From Microlunatus phosphovorus NM-1 (lineage in GTDB: Bacteria > Actinomycetota > Actinomycetes > Propionibacteriales > Propionibacteriaceae), in assembly GCF_000270245.1 (NCBI RefSeq), contig NC_015635.1, positions 2,232,001 through 2,296,000 of the forward strand: a stretch of 64,000 bases of DNA. Reading direction: 5' to 3'. How positions within the stretch are numbered: the first letter of the stretch is position 1; each line of letters opens with the position of its first letter. This document shows positions 1 through 8,353 of the stretch, piece after piece. The notes beneath the pieces are model-generated. The model saw only the letters and a list, made by a program, of their open reading frames with translations. It was not told where the DNA came from and did not search any database. The position numbers and the translations under genes were made by a program.

Positions 1-567
1 CGCCAGCCGTCCGGCAGTGTGGTGGCCAGCACCTCGCTGGAGACTGCGGAGCGGCTGCAGGCGGTCTGCCACACCAGACGGTTCCGGGCATACACCAACA
101 CCGACGTGATCGGCTGTGAGCTCGGCGGTGCGACCAAGAACGTGATCGCGCTCGCGGTCGGCATGGCGGTCGGGCTCGGTCTCGGCGCCAATGCGACGGC
201 GACCGTGATCACGCGTGGGCTGGCCGAGTCGAGCCGCCTCGGGCTCGCGCTCGGTGCGGATCCGTACACCTTCTCGGGCTTGGCGGGGCTGGGTGACCTG
301 GTGGCGACCTGCAACTCCCCGTTGTCTCGCAACCGAACCTTCGGCGAGCAGTTGGGCCGGGGCCACTCGGTGGCCGAGATCGCGGCCTCCACCCGCCAGG
401 TCGCCGAGGGTGTGAAGTCGTGCGCCTCGATCCTGGCCCTGGCTCAGCGCGCCGGAGTGGAGATGCCGATTGTCGAGGCGGTGAAGACGGTCATCGACGG
501 CACCCAGACGCCGCCGCAGATGATCACCTCACTGATGTCGCGATCCGCGAAGGCCGAGCGCTACTGA
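1..567 (+). CDS. gpsA: Glycerol-3-phosphate dehydrogenase [NAD(P)+], 5'-truncated by window edge
   Basis: C-terminal ~188 residues of the enzyme that reduces dihydroxyacetone phosphate to sn-glycerol-3-phosphate for phospholipid synthesis. The frame is already open at base 1, so the NAD-binding Rossmann domain lies before the window; the first internal GTG (19) is not the true start. The helical substrate domain is plain: GGATKNVIALAVG carries the catalytic-lysine region, followed by GLAGLGDLVATC and SRNRTFGEQLGRG. In many actinobacteria gpsA is followed directly by ddl; here about 5.6 kb of accessory genes separate them. Confidence 0.96.
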   Translation, partial: RQPSGSVVASTSLETAERLQAVCHTRRFRAYTNTDVIGCELGGATKNVIALAVGMAVGLGLGANATATVITRGLAESSRLGLALGADPYTFSGLAGLGDLVATCNSPLSRNRTFGEQLGRGHSVAEIAASTRQVAEGVKSCASILALAQRAGVEMPIVEAVKTVIDGTQTPPQMITSLMSRSAKAERY

Positions 568-577
568 GGTCTCATCG

Positions 578-629
578 ACTGGTGCGCTGTGGTGCTTGAA
601 TTCGATCGAAGCAACCACGGCGCACCAGT
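578..629. repeat. Imperfect inverted repeat (hairpin) after gpsA
   Basis: Arms ACTGGTGCGCTGTGGTGCTT and the near-complement ending CGGCGCACCAGT flank a centre containing TTCGATCGAA. It starts 11 bases after the gpsA stop, so it may work as a terminator, but there is no U-tract. The right half resembles the right half of the hairpin at 2064-2126 (both contain TCGATCGAA followed by CGCACC), suggesting one small repeat family. Confidence 0.6.
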
Positions 630-867
630 GAGTACGCACTCACTTGCGCCGGAGGGCCGATGAGCGGTGCAGCGCGGGTGAGTATCCCCCCTTCGGTGCT
701 TCGGGAGTGAAGCTCCCAAGGGTGCCGACCGGTCCTGCGCCGGGTCCGGCCAGATGCCTGACGCCTCCGACGACTGTTTCGAAGGCCGACGTCTTGCTGA
801 CACGCGACGTGATCTGCCTATTGGCGGCGCCTTGCGCCGAACCAGCGGGTGGGAGAGCATCCTCTTC
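630..867. other. Intergenic stretch without a recognisable gene
   Basis: No reading frame on either strand looks protein-like. An open frame runs from 754 into the DinB gene but its first 38 residues have no family resemblance. The stretch has short GC-rich dyads (about 690-740) that could fold, but I could not match them to a riboswitch family. Confidence 0.4.
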
Positions 868-1413
868 GTGATTGAGGAGAGCCAGCCTTGGAAGTGGCCC
901 CCAGGGACTGCCGATGAGGCGACCGTCCTACTCGGCTTCCTGGAGCGTCAACGAGCGCTCTTCGAGTGGAAGACAGATGGCCTCGACGCCGCAGGCATGC
1001 AAGCCACTGTCGGGGCCTCAGCCATCACCCTCGGCGGGCTACTCAAGCACCTGGCTCACTCTGAGTATCACTGGTTCTCGACCTATCTGACCGGAGACGA
1101 ACCGCAGCCGCCGTGGGAGGCGCCGGAGTCGTGGGGAGAAGACTGGCAGCCCGCAACCAACGAATCTCCCGACCAATTGCGCGGACTTTGGCAGGATTCC
1201 GTCGCTCGCTCTCGTTCGACGATTGCGCGGCAGGTGGCCAGTGATGGGCTCGATGCGGCAAGCCGACCACCCTGGAACGAAGGAATTGGATCTCCCAACC
1301 TGCGATGGATCGTCTGTCACATGATCGAGGAGTACGCCCGCCATCTCGGCCATGCCGATCTTCTTCGCGAGTCGATAGATGGTGCCGTGGGGGAGGAACC
1401 CGGATCAGACTGA
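868..1413 (+). CDS. DinB/DUF664 family protein (putative thiol-dependent metalloenzyme)
   Basis: 181 residues from the GTG at 868, preceded by GGGAGAG about 8 bases upstream; the frame is open back to 754 but the extra residues do not resemble the family. Features: ATVLLGFLERQRALFEWK at the N-terminus, TLGGLLKHLAHSEYHWF in the middle and NLRWIVCHMIEEYARHLGHADLLRE near the end (quoted here in part). The conserved histidines (HLAHSEYHW and EYARHLGH) are those that bind a divalent metal in DinB folds. In actinobacteria members of this group are often mycothiol-dependent; the substrate here is unknown. It is the first gene of the accessory insertion between gpsA and ddl. Confidence 0.85.
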   Translation: MIEESQPWKWPPGTADEATVLLGFLERQRALFEWKTDGLDAAGMQATVGASAITLGGLLKHLAHSEYHWFSTYLTGDEPQPPWEAPESWGEDWQPATNESPDQLRGLWQDSVARSRSTIARQVASDGLDAASRPPWNEGIGSPNLRWIVCHMIEEYARHLGHADLLRESIDGAVGEEPGSD

Positions 1414-1613
1414 GCAATGGCTTTCGGCGGATGTCGCACAGCAAGGACTTGATGGCGCGCTCGCGGCTGACCTGAGCTTCCACCTGACCGAGACGATCGA
1501 CCTACCTATTGGCCGATGTGCTCCAGGTGGTGGAGGAGGTACGGCACGGCGTCTCCAAGAACCTCCGAGTTTCCCCAGTAGGTTGATCGGGAGTGGTCAC
1601 GGAAGGGAGGGCG

Positions 1614-1964
1614 ATGGCCGATGCATTTGTCGATCCGACTGGCGAAGGCACGACATTGATGCAGTGGATCGCGATATTTGAGGATCACCCAGACCGACTA
1701 CGGCTCCGCACTGACCTGTTCGATGCACATGTGGAGTATCTTCACGCGAGGAAGAAGACCATTCGACTCGCGGGCGCGCTTCGATCTGACAGCGATGCTC
1801 CGTGGGTCGGTGGAGTCTGGATCATCTCGGCGAGATGTCGCATGGATGCAGTCGAGTGCTGTGAGTCCGACCCGTTCTTCATCCACGGACTTCGCCGAAG
1901 CTATGAGTTGTTCCAGTGGGGCAGGGCACCTTGTTTCGGCGAGGTGGGCACGATCCTCGTGTAG
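1614..1964 (+). CDS. YciI-like (YCII-related domain) protein
   Basis: 116 residues. The second half has the YCII pattern: HVEYLHARKKTIRLAGALR, then a strand GGVWIISA, then the typical CESDPFFIHGLRRSYELFQW ending. These ferredoxin-fold proteins have a conserved histidine-aspartate pair and no settled general function. I chose ATG 1614 because GGAAGG lies 7 bases upstream; an in-frame GTG at 1593 is the alternative. Bases 1414-1613 before it hold no gene I can recognise. Confidence 0.7.
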   Translation: MADAFVDPTGEGTTLMQWIAIFEDHPDRLRLRTDLFDAHVEYLHARKKTIRLAGALRSDSDAPWVGGVWIISARCRMDAVECCESDPFFIHGLRRSYELFQWGRAPCFGEVGTILV

Positions 1965-2018
1965 TCGACGCCGATTGCAAGCACTGTGGAGTGGTGTTGC
2001 ACCCTCGATCGAGTCGGT

Positions 2019-2034
2019 GGGATGGATCCATCCC
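2019..2034. repeat. 16-bp perfect palindrome
   Basis: GGGATGGATCCATCCC, no loop, 55 bases after the YciI-like stop codon. It could be a terminator core or a protein-binding site; nothing else in the sequence decides between these. Confidence 0.5.
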
Positions 2035-2063
2035 GATGCAGCAGCTACTCATTGAGATCTGCT

Positions 2064-2126
2064 GATCGAGAGGTGCGCAGATGTAGTTTCACCTCGATCG
2101 AAACGACATCCACGCACCTCTCGATC
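2064..2126. repeat. 63-bp inverted repeat (27-bp arms, 9-nt loop)
   Basis: Arms 2064-2090 and 2100-2126 pair over 27 bases with three mismatches; outer arm sequence GATCGAGAGGTGCG. Lies in the 266-base gap between the YciI-like gene and the convergent DUF1540 gene, so it may terminate both. The right half shares TCGATCGAA and CGCACC with the hairpin at 578-629. Nothing else is visible in this gap. Confidence 0.7.
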
Positions 2127-2230
2127 GCGACGGCAGCCGTCAACCGGCGTACGGCCTCACCACCGATGCCCGGTCACCCGATCGCCGGTCGGGCTGGCCG
2201 TTGGGCCTCGTGCCGAGGGATTCGTGCCAG

Positions 2231-2533
2231 TTAGGCGTGGACGTAGGTGAGGCAGTCGGCGGCGTCGGCGCCATGGCCGATCCGGACCGCTTCGGCGGTG
2301 CACTCCAGGGCGGAGTTATGGGTGCAGTCGGCGCGCTGGCAGGCGCCGACGTGGGAGACGACGCGGTCGAGGCCGCCCTTCATGTCCAGTGGGATGAAGG
2401 TGGCACAGTTGGCGTCGCTTCCGGCAGCGCCGATGGTGACAGCAGCGGCATTGCAGGCGTGATCGTGGTTGTAGGAACAGCCATCCACCGAGCATTCGGC
2501 AACGGGCGGCAGGTCCATCAAAGTGGCGGACAT
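2231..2533 (-). CDS. DUF1540 domain protein, two tandem Cys-rich motifs
   Basis: 100 residues. Two copies of the DUF1540 cysteine pattern C-x4-C-x7-C-x13..14-C: CSVDGCSYNHDHAC near residue 13 and CQRADCTHNSALEC near residue 60. The spacing suggests a small metal-binding (zinc-type) fold; the function of the family is not known. The second of two adjacent ATGs is used because GGAGG sits 5 bases upstream of it (2 bases from the first). Convergent with the YciI-like gene and divergent from the P450. Confidence 0.85.
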   Translation of the reverse strand: MSATLMDLPPVAECSVDGCSYNHDHACNAAAVTIGAAGSDANCATFIPLDMKGGLDRVVSHVGACQRADCTHNSALECTAEAVRIGHGADAADCLTYVHA

Positions 2534-2755
2534 CATGACCTCCGAATCGAAGCTGACACAGCGTCGGAGAAGGCGCCGTTTCCCCTCACCGTAGCCCTGT
2601 TCGGTGGCTCGCGATAGCCAGAGAAGGCTTGCCTCACGGGTCTGAGGAGCCCTCACTTCGCCCGCGCCGATCGGTGACGACAGTCATCGATAACAGCTTG
2701 ATCGCGAGACACACTGGACGGCGTACCGACATCGTCGAGGGAGCGGAGGACCAAC

Positions 2756-4039
2756 ATGGCGCGAGGAGAGCAACTGCGGTTCGTTGCGGGTTTCGCCAAG
2801 GAGCGGTTGGCGCTGCGCTACGGGGCTCACCTCCGCCGCGATCCGCTGTGCCGATTGCACCTGAGCGAGGGCAGACGGGACCCCTATCCCATCTACGAGG
2901 AGGTACGCGCCCGTGGACCACTGAGCCGTTCCACCGCCAAGCTATGGGTTTCGGCTAGCCATGACATCTGCGGACAGGTGCTGCGTGACCGCCGGTTCGG
3001 TGTCCAGATGCGCGCCGAGGACCAGCGCTCCGGCTCGCCTCAGCTGTCGTTCCTGGAGATGGATCCGCCGGAGCACACCCGGTTGCGCCGATTCGTGATG
3101 CCGACCTTCTCTCCCAAGGCCGTGGCCAGTTTCGACGGACAGATCACCGAGATCGTCACCGGGCTACTCGACGCCGTCCCGGCTGAGGGCCGCTTCGACC
3201 TGGTCGCCGGCTATGCCGCGCCAATGCCGATCGCGGTGATCACCCGGCTGCTCGGCATCCCGGACGCGAACAGCGCAGAGTTCCAGCGGTACGGTGCCAC
3301 CTTCGGCAGCGCGCTCGGCGGTTTGCAGTCGCTGAAGCACGCCCGGGAGCTGTTCGAGGCACAGCGTCAGCTGCGACGGATCTTCATCGACTTGTGCGAG
3401 CTGCGGCGTACCGAGCCCGGCGACGATGTGATCAGCCGGATGGTGGCGGCGCCCGACACGCAGGTCGGCCCGGACGACTTGGTGCCGCTTTGCACGCTGT
3501 TGCTGATCGCCGGCTTCGAGACGACGGTGAATCTGATCGGCAATACCGTGCTGGCGCTGCTGGAACGGCCCGAGGCGTGGCGGCGGGTGGCCGAGGATCC
3601 GTCACTGGTCGACGCCGCGGTGGAGGAGACCCTGCGCTTCGACCCGCCGGTGCAACGGACCGCCCGCGTGGCGCGCGAGGACGTCGAACTCGGAGGGCTG
3701 CGGGTCGCGGCCGGCGACGTGATCATCACGATGATCGGTGGCACGGGGCGTGATCCCCAGGTGGTCGACCGGCCGGATGAGTTCGACCTGGACCGCTCGC
3801 ATCGTGATCACCTGGCGTTCTCCGCCGGACTGCACTACTGCGTCGGCGCACCGCTGGCCAAGCTGGAGGCGACGATCGCCGTACGGGAACTGATCGCCCG
3901 CTTCCCCGATCTGACGATCGACGGTCCTGGCCGGCGTCGTGCCGGCAGCTTGATCCGAGGGCTGGCCAGTCTGCCCGTTAGGATAAGACGTTCCCGCGGG
4001 AACGTCTTGCCGCCGGCTACCGCCGCAGCAATGTCGTGA
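2756..4039 (+). CDS. Cytochrome P450
   Basis: 427 residues, a normal length for a soluble bacterial P450. Motifs in order: I-helix AGFETT (oxygen activation), K-helix EETLRFDPPVQRTAR (ExxR), and the haem-ligand loop FSAGLHYCVGAPLA with the axial cysteine. The style (PPEHTRLRR, FSPKAV) is that of CYP107-like actinobacterial enzymes that hydroxylate small molecules; the substrate is unknown and no ferredoxin gene is adjacent. ATG 2756 has GGAGGA 5 bases upstream. The last 23 bases overlap the convergent APH-like gene, and a 24-bp palindrome sits inside the 3' coding end. Confidence 0.95.
   Translation: MARGEQLRFVAGFAKERLALRYGAHLRRDPLCRLHLSEGRRDPYPIYEEVRARGPLSRSTAKLWVSASHDICGQVLRDRRFGVQMRAEDQRSGSPQLSFLEMDPPEHTRLRRFVMPTFSPKAVASFDGQITEIVTGLLDAVPAEGRFDLVAGYAAPMPIAVITRLLGIPDANSAEFQRYGATFGSALGGLQSLKHARELFEAQRQLRRIFIDLCELRRTEPGDDVISRMVAAPDTQVGPDDLVPLCTLLLIAGFETTVNLIGNTVLALLERPEAWRRVAEDPSLVDAAVEETLRFDPPVQRTARVAREDVELGGLRVAAGDVIITMIGGTGRDPQVVDRPDEFDLDRSHRDHLAFSAGLHYCVGAPLAKLEATIAVRELIARFPDLTIDGPGRRRAGSLIRGLASLPVRIRRSRGNVLPPATAAAMS
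3985..4008. terminator. Perfect 24-bp palindrome inside overlapping convergent 3' ends
   Basis: AAGACGTTCCCG followed at once by its exact complement. It lies in the last codons of the P450 gene and 9 bases beyond the stop of the convergent APH-like gene, so it can act as a bidirectional terminator. Its 20-bp core GACGTTCCCGCGGGAACGTC occurs again, unchanged, in the palindrome after nrdJ (53807-53844). Confidence 0.65.
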
Positions 4040-4883
4040 TCGCAGGGGACTCGACCAGCCGCTCGAGCTCCTGCTGGTCATCGCGCCAAGCTTGCGCTGC
4101 CTGGTGCACCGTCCAGACGGCGGTCCAGCGCAGCACACGTCGGGGATCGGTGCTGGTACGAACGGCCAGGGCTTCCGCGATGGGCAGGATCAGCTCGGCA
4201 GGCTGATAGGCGGCAAAGGAGGCGACCTCCGCGGCCGGATCGCCGGTCATCGGCAGCGGATCGATCGCGACCCAGCCCACCGGGCTGGTGTGGTCGCTGA
4301 GCAGATTCTTGGTGATGAAGTCACCGTGCAGCAAAGCCGGATCGGCGGTGGTTCGGATCAGCTCTTCAGCGACGACGGCCGCTGCCGGCAACCGAGTCAC
4401 CCCGGGCATGCCGCGCTCCGGGTTGCCGTGGACGAGCTGCTCGTGCTTCGCGTCCTCTCGCGCGACTCGATCGTCCTCGGGATACACCTGTGCCAATGTC
4501 GGATAGGCGTACGACTCGGGGCGGGCAGACCAGAGTCGATGGAGGAGCTCTGCTGCGGCTCCGATGGTGTCGTCGAGAGATGCATCCGTCCGCCAGGGCA
4601 TCAATGCGCCAGGGCGCACGCGTACGAGGAGCAACGCGTCCGGAGTCGCGTCGAGCATCGCGACCGCGGCGCCGCTCGTCGCCCACGCGGCCAGCGCGGC
4701 GGCTTCGTCTGTGGCGGCATCGCGGTGATCGGCGCGAGTGGCGGGGACCTTCAGTACCACGTCGCGGCCAGCTTCATCCCAGGCCTCGTAGACCGCGGAT
4801 CTGGTGCCGCCGGCGAGCAACGGACCAAGCGTCAGCTGCCAATCACGTGCGGCCAGGCGGACGCGATCGGAAACAGCCGGCAT
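4017..4883 (-). CDS. Aminoglycoside/hydroxyurea phosphotransferase-type kinase
   Basis: 288 residues. The catalytic loop LLHGDFITKNLL (HGD-x4-N) and the metal-binding VAIDPLPMTGDPAAEVASF match the APH(6)/hydroxyurea-kinase branch of the protein-kinase-like fold; the N-terminal lobe has VVLKVP. Members phosphorylate streptomycin or other hydroxyl groups, but many chromosomal copies have unknown substrates, so resistance is only a possibility. It lies downstream of the trans-sulfuration gene on the same strand (79-base gap containing an 8-bp TGTGAAAG/CTTTCACA dyad). Confidence 0.85.
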   Translation of the reverse strand: MPAVSDRVRLAARDWQLTLGPLLAGGTRSAVYEAWDEAGRDVVLKVPATRADHRDAATDEAAALAAWATSGAAVAMLDATPDALLLVRVRPGALMPWRTDASLDDTIGAAAELLHRLWSARPESYAYPTLAQVYPEDDRVAREDAKHEQLVHGNPERGMPGVTRLPAAAVVAEELIRTTADPALLHGDFITKNLLSDHTSPVGWVAIDPLPMTGDPAAEVASFAAYQPAELILPIAEALAVRTSTDPRRVLRWTAVWTVHQAAQAWRDDQQELERLVESPAITTLLRR

Positions 4884-4962
4884 CGTCGCATGGTCTCACT
4901 GCCCAACCGGCTGCCCGACCTCGGGATTGTGAAAGGTTTGATGCGACCTCGCACCATGACTT

Positions 4963-6105
4963 TCACAAGTCCCGCGGTGTCGCCCGCTCAAGCGCTTGAG
5001 CCAGGTCGGTCCAGAGGTCTTCGACGTGCTCGACGCCGACGGAAAGTCGGACGAGTCCTTCCGGCACGGTCGGCAGCTCCGCTGCCCAGCGCCGACGGCG
5101 TTCCAGCATCGACTCGACGCCGCCGAGGCTGGTGGCGTGGACCCAGAGCTTCACCGACTGGATGAACGCCACGGCAGTCGGACCGTCGGCCAGTTCGATT
5201 GACAGCAGGGACCCGAATCCGGCCATGGTGCGCTTCGCCACAGCATGTCCGGGATCCCCCGGCAGCCCCGGATAGCGCACCCGGGTCACGCCCGGATGAG
5301 CGGCCAGCCGCTCCGCCAGCAGCTGAGCGTTCGCTTGGGCAGCGGTCAGCCGCAACGGCAGAGTACGCAGCCCGCGCAGCACCAGATAGGTCTCCATCGC
5401 CCCAGGTGCCGCACCGTGCAGACTGCGGGTTCCCTTCAGACGGGCCAGCAGCTCCGAGTCCCGGCCGACCAACACGCCCAGCAGAGCGTCGGAGTGGCCG
5501 GAGAGGAATTTGGTGCCCGAATGCAGCACCAGATCGGCGCCCAGATCCAGGGGCCGTTGCAGCAGCGGGGTCGCGAAGGTGCTGTCGACGAGCGTGGTCG
5601 TCACCCCGGCCAGCGCGCCGCAGATCGTCGGCAGATCGGCGACTTCCATCAACGGGTTGGTCGGCGACTCCAGCCACACCAGGTCAGCGCCGGAAGCCGC
5701 CGCGATGACCTCCTCGGCGTTTGCGACGTCGACGCGACGGATCTGCAGACCGTCCCGGGCGGCGCGCTCTTCGGCTGCCGAGGAGACCCCCAAATAGCAG
5801 TGGCGCGGCAGCACCAGGACCCCGCGGGCCGGCACGAGCTGCAAGGCGGCGTGCGCGGCTGCCATGCCGCTGGCGTACGCGAGCGCCGACCCACCCTCCA
5901 GTTCGCCAACGGCCTGCTCCAAGGCCGACCAGGTCGGGTTGCCGTACCGGCCGTAGCCCACCTCACCTTGACCGGCCGGATCGGCGCCCACGTACGTGGA
6001 GGCGAAGACGACTGGGGGATTGAGTGGCGCGTCGACCACGGCCGGTGGCCGACCAGCATGGACGGCGATCGTCGCAGGGTGCAGGCCGGGCTCAGGGGTG
6101 GTCAT
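4963..6105 (-). CDS. Trans-sulfuration enzyme (cystathionine gamma-synthase/lyase family, PLP)
   Basis: 380 residues. PLP-dependent Cys/Met metabolism enzyme: N-terminal tetramer motif with YGRYGNPTW, substrate loop ESPTNPL, and the PLP-lysine segment [16 protein letters not shown]. It makes or splits cystathionine; the sequence alone does not separate MetB, MetC and gamma-lyase. ATG 6105 opens the family's usual [18 protein letters not shown] start; the open frame behind it on the antisense of ddl is not part of the gene. Divergent from ddl. Confidence 0.92.
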   Translation of the reverse strand: MTTPEPGLHPATIAVHAGRPPAVVDAPLNPPVVFASTYVGADPAGQGEVGYGRYGNPTWSALEQAVGELEGGSALAYASGMAAAHAALQLVPARGVLVLPRHCYLGVSSAAEERAARDGLQIRRVDVANAEEVIAAASGADLVWLESPTNPLMEVADLPTICGALAGVTTTLVDSTFATPLLQRPLDLGADLVLHSGTKFLSGHSDALLGVLVGRDSELLARLKGTRSLHGAAPGAMETYLVLRGLRTLPLRLTAAQANAQLLAERLAAHPGVTRVRYPGLPGDPGHAVAKRTMAGFGSLLSIELADGPTAVAFIQSVKLWVHATSLGGVESMLERRRRWAAELPTVPEGLVRLSVGVEHVEDLWTDLAQALERATPRDL

Positions 6106-6190
6106 GAGCGCAAGTCTGCCAACACTCGCGCGCCTGGCCGGGCCGAGGTCAGCTGGCGGGTAGGGTCGCACGCGATGAATGCCGTCCCTT

Positions 6191-6236
6191 GCCGGAGAGC
6201 ATGTGATGACTGAGCCGGAGAGCATGCGATGACCGA
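6191..6236 (+). repeat. 23-bp tandem duplication over the ddl start, creating an 8-codon upstream ORF
   Basis: The 23-base unit beginning GCCGGAGAGCATG is present twice (6191-6213, 6214-6236) with two changes. Each copy carries a GGAGAG ribosome site and an ATGA. The first copy opens a frame ATG 6206 (MTEPESMR) whose TGA at 6230-6232 overlaps the ddl ATG at 6229 as ATGA. If translated, it would couple to ddl. Confidence 0.65.
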
Positions 6237-7437
6237 CAGCCCCACCATCCGTCCCCGCAACGTTCGCCCTCGCGTCGCCGTTGTCTTCGGCGGTACGAGC
6301 AGTGAGCATGCGATCTCCTGCCTGACCGCAGGCAGTGTGCTGAACGCCATCGATCGGGATCGCTACGAGGTGGTCGCGATCGGCATCGCTCCGAGCGGTC
6401 GCTGGGTCGTGGTGCCCGACGACTTGGCCGGCCAGATGCAGGTCATCGACGGGGTGTTGCCCTCCCTCAGCGAGGAACTGCTCGACGCGATCTGGCTGCG
6501 GACGGCCGGGGGCAGCGACCTGGCGATTGCCGCGGATCCCCGGGGGAGCATGGACTCCGACGAGAGCGGCACGTTGCTGACGGCCGACGACGCCTCGACC
6601 GGCGAGTCGGCGCTGTCCAGGCTGGGCTCGGTCGACGTGGCCTTCGCGCTGCTGCACGGCCCGTTCGGTGAGGACGGCACCATCCAGGGCATGTTCGAGA
6701 TGATGGGCACCCGCTATGTCGGAGCCGGGGTGCTCGCCAGTGCGGTCGGGATGGACAAGACCTACATGAAGGTCGTGCTGGCCGCTGCCGGACTGCCTGT
6801 CGGGCCGTTCGTGTCGATCCTGCCACGGGAGTGGTCTCGAGACCGGAGCGCTTGCCTGGAGGCCGTGGCCGCACTGCATCGCCCGCTCTACGTCAAGCCA
6901 GCCCGTGGCGGATCCAGTCTCGGCATTACTCGAGTCGGTGAGGGCGACGATCTGGTCGCTGCCGTCGAGCATGCCCAGCAGTTCGATCCGAAGGTGATCG
7001 TCGAGGAGGGCTTCGTCGACGCTCGTGAGCTGGAGTGCGGCGTCCTGGGCGGACTCGCCGGGGCCGATCCGGAAGCCAGCCAGGTGGCCGAGATCCGGGT
7101 GCACACCGACTCCGGGTTCTATGACTTCGATGCCAAATACCTGCCCGAGGAGCAGGTCGATCTCGACGTTCCCGCCGACGTCGATGCCGACATCGCCGAG
7201 GAGGTACGCCGGCTGGCGGTGCGGACCTTCGAAGCCATCGGCTGCGAAGGGCTGGCTCGAGTCGATGTGTTCGTCACCCGGGACCGGAAGGTCTACGTCA
7301 ACGAGATCAACACCATGCCCGGGTTCACCGCGCTCTCGATGTTTCCGCGGATGTGGGCCGCCAGCGGCATGGCCTACCCCGAGTTGGTGGATCGGCTGCT
7401 GCAACTCGCGATGGAGCGTCCGGTCGGTTTGCGCTAA
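6229..7437 (+). CDS. ddl: D-alanine--D-alanine ligase
   Basis: 402 residues, ATP-grasp enzyme that joins two D-alanines for peptidoglycan precursors. Visible: VAVVFGGTSSEHAISC at the N-terminus, the ATP loop KPARGGSSLGITRV, and the C-terminal FVTRDRKVYVNEINTMPGFT segment with the metal-binding Glu and Asn. The Ser-Met type spacing NTMPGFT is usual for true Ddl enzymes. Start ATG 6229 has GGAGAG upstream and overlaps a tiny upstream frame (see 6191-6236). It lies in the conserved ddl-DUF3515-Lrp-thiL block. Confidence 0.97.
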   Translation: MTDSPTIRPRNVRPRVAVVFGGTSSEHAISCLTAGSVLNAIDRDRYEVVAIGIAPSGRWVVVPDDLAGQMQVIDGVLPSLSEELLDAIWLRTAGGSDLAIAADPRGSMDSDESGTLLTADDASTGESALSRLGSVDVAFALLHGPFGEDGTIQGMFEMMGTRYVGAGVLASAVGMDKTYMKVVLAAAGLPVGPFVSILPREWSRDRSACLEAVAALHRPLYVKPARGGSSLGITRVGEGDDLVAAVEHAQQFDPKVIVEEGFVDARELECGVLGGLAGADPEASQVAEIRVHTDSGFYDFDAKYLPEEQVDLDVPADVDADIAEEVRRLAVRTFEAIGCEGLARVDVFVTRDRKVYVNEINTMPGFTALSMFPRMWAASGMAYPELVDRLLQLAMERPVGLR

Positions 7438-7508
7438 GCATTGATCTCCGGGCCCTCGATCTCCGGGCACGGAGGCGAGCGTCATCAAACGCGGAGCATG
7501 ATGGCGTC

Positions 7509-7859
7509 ATGCGCGTACATCGCATCATCGCCAATCTCTCCGTCCCCGATATAGAGGCGGCCAGGAGCTTCTACGAGGGCTTCCTCGGCCTGGGCGAGGA
7601 GTTCAGTTTGGGCTGGGTAGCCCGCTTCACGTCCGCCGAGGCCGGCGGATGTGTCCAGCTCGTCACCGCCGACGCAACGTCTCCTGAGGACTCGGTCGCC
7701 TCAGTGCTGGTCGATGACGTCGAGAGCGCGTACGCCGAAGCGCTGCGGCTGGGCTACGAGATCGTACGTCCGCTGACGACCGAGGAGTGGGGCGTACACC
7801 GATTCCTGGTCCGGGCACCCGACGGCAATGTGCTCAACTTCGTGGAGCACCCGAACTGA
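7509..7859 (+). CDS. Glyoxalase/VOC superfamily protein
   Basis: 116 residues with the beta-alpha-beta-beta-beta layout twice: ANLSVPDIEAARSFYEGFLGL in the first half and a closing FLVRAPDGNVLNFVEHP in the second. The metal-binding positions (His/Glu near residues 4, 49 and 111) are plausible but incomplete, so it may be a binding protein rather than an enzyme. Start ATG 7509 fits the family's usual beginning. It interrupts the usual ddl-DUF3515 neighbourhood. Confidence 0.8.
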   Translation: MRVHRIIANLSVPDIEAARSFYEGFLGLGEEFSLGWVARFTSAEAGGCVQLVTADATSPEDSVASVLVDDVESAYAEALRLGYEIVRPLTTEEWGVHRFLVRAPDGNVLNFVEHPN

Positions 7860-7874
7860 GGTCGCGGAAACGGC

Positions 7875-8342
7875 TCATAGGCAGGGTTGCTTGACTGGGA
7901 TCGTCTTGACCGCCTCAGCCAGGTCGACCAGGGCATGCGCCTCTGGTGCGTACTTCGAGGGAACTCCGACCTGGACATAAGCCGGGCGGCCGATCGTGGT
8001 GAACAGGTAGCCGCCCTCAGCCTCTTCGGCGAACCAGCCGACGCCGTTCACCTCGAAGCACTCGCTCTCCGCCCCCAGACCTGGTGGCTTGTCGACACCG
8101 CACTTCAGCGTGATGGTCGGATCGCCCCAGGCGGCCGACAACTGGCCGGGATCGACGGTCCGGCGGTGTTGGTCCAGCACGATCTCCGGCAGCGCGCCCA
8201 TCAACGCCGCGCACTGAGCCCGGACCGCTGCCGACGGGTTGGCGTCGGCCATCGTGACCGTCCGCGAGCAGCCGATCGCCGAGGCCAGCACCAGGCTGGC
8301 GCCGAGGACTACGGCTGCGCCGTAGTGAGGGAGGCGGCGCAG
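7875..8342 (-). CDS. DUF3515 family lipoprotein
   Basis: Secreted lipoprotein family found next to ddl and thiL in actinobacteria; function unknown. Cys residues at the CAALMGALP and CFEVNGVGWFAEE segments and the ending YLFTTIGRPAYVQVGVP match DUF3515. The first ATG/GTG in frame (GTG 8291) would cut the signal peptide in half; the frame continues upstream as RRLPHYGAAVVLGASLV then LASAIGC, a full lipoprotein signal with lipobox cysteine. I therefore extend to the CTG at 8342, which has GAGG about 9 bases upstream. The non-standard start is an inference; GTG 8291 is the fallback. Confidence 0.8.
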   Translation of the reverse strand: MRRLPHYGAAVVLGASLVLASAIGCSRTVTMADANPSAAVRAQCAALMGALPEIVLDQHRRTVDPGQLSAAWGDPTITLKCGVDKPPGLGAESECFEVNGVGWFAEEAEGGYLFTTIGRPAYVQVGVPSKYAPEAHALVDLAEAVKTIPVKQPCL

Positions 8343-8353
8343 GATCGAGGGCC

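Noticed and set aside
690-760. Riboswitch upstream of the DinB gene
   Set aside because: Some dyads and a GGTCCTGCGCC-like string, but the conserved cobalamin or other aptamer core is not present in order.
4092-5165. 357-codon plus-strand frame
   Set aside because: Antisense to the APH-like and trans-sulfuration genes, both clear by motif.
6106-7488. N-terminal extension of the trans-sulfuration enzyme
   Set aside because: The frame is open antisense to ddl, but conserved sequence begins at ATG 6105.
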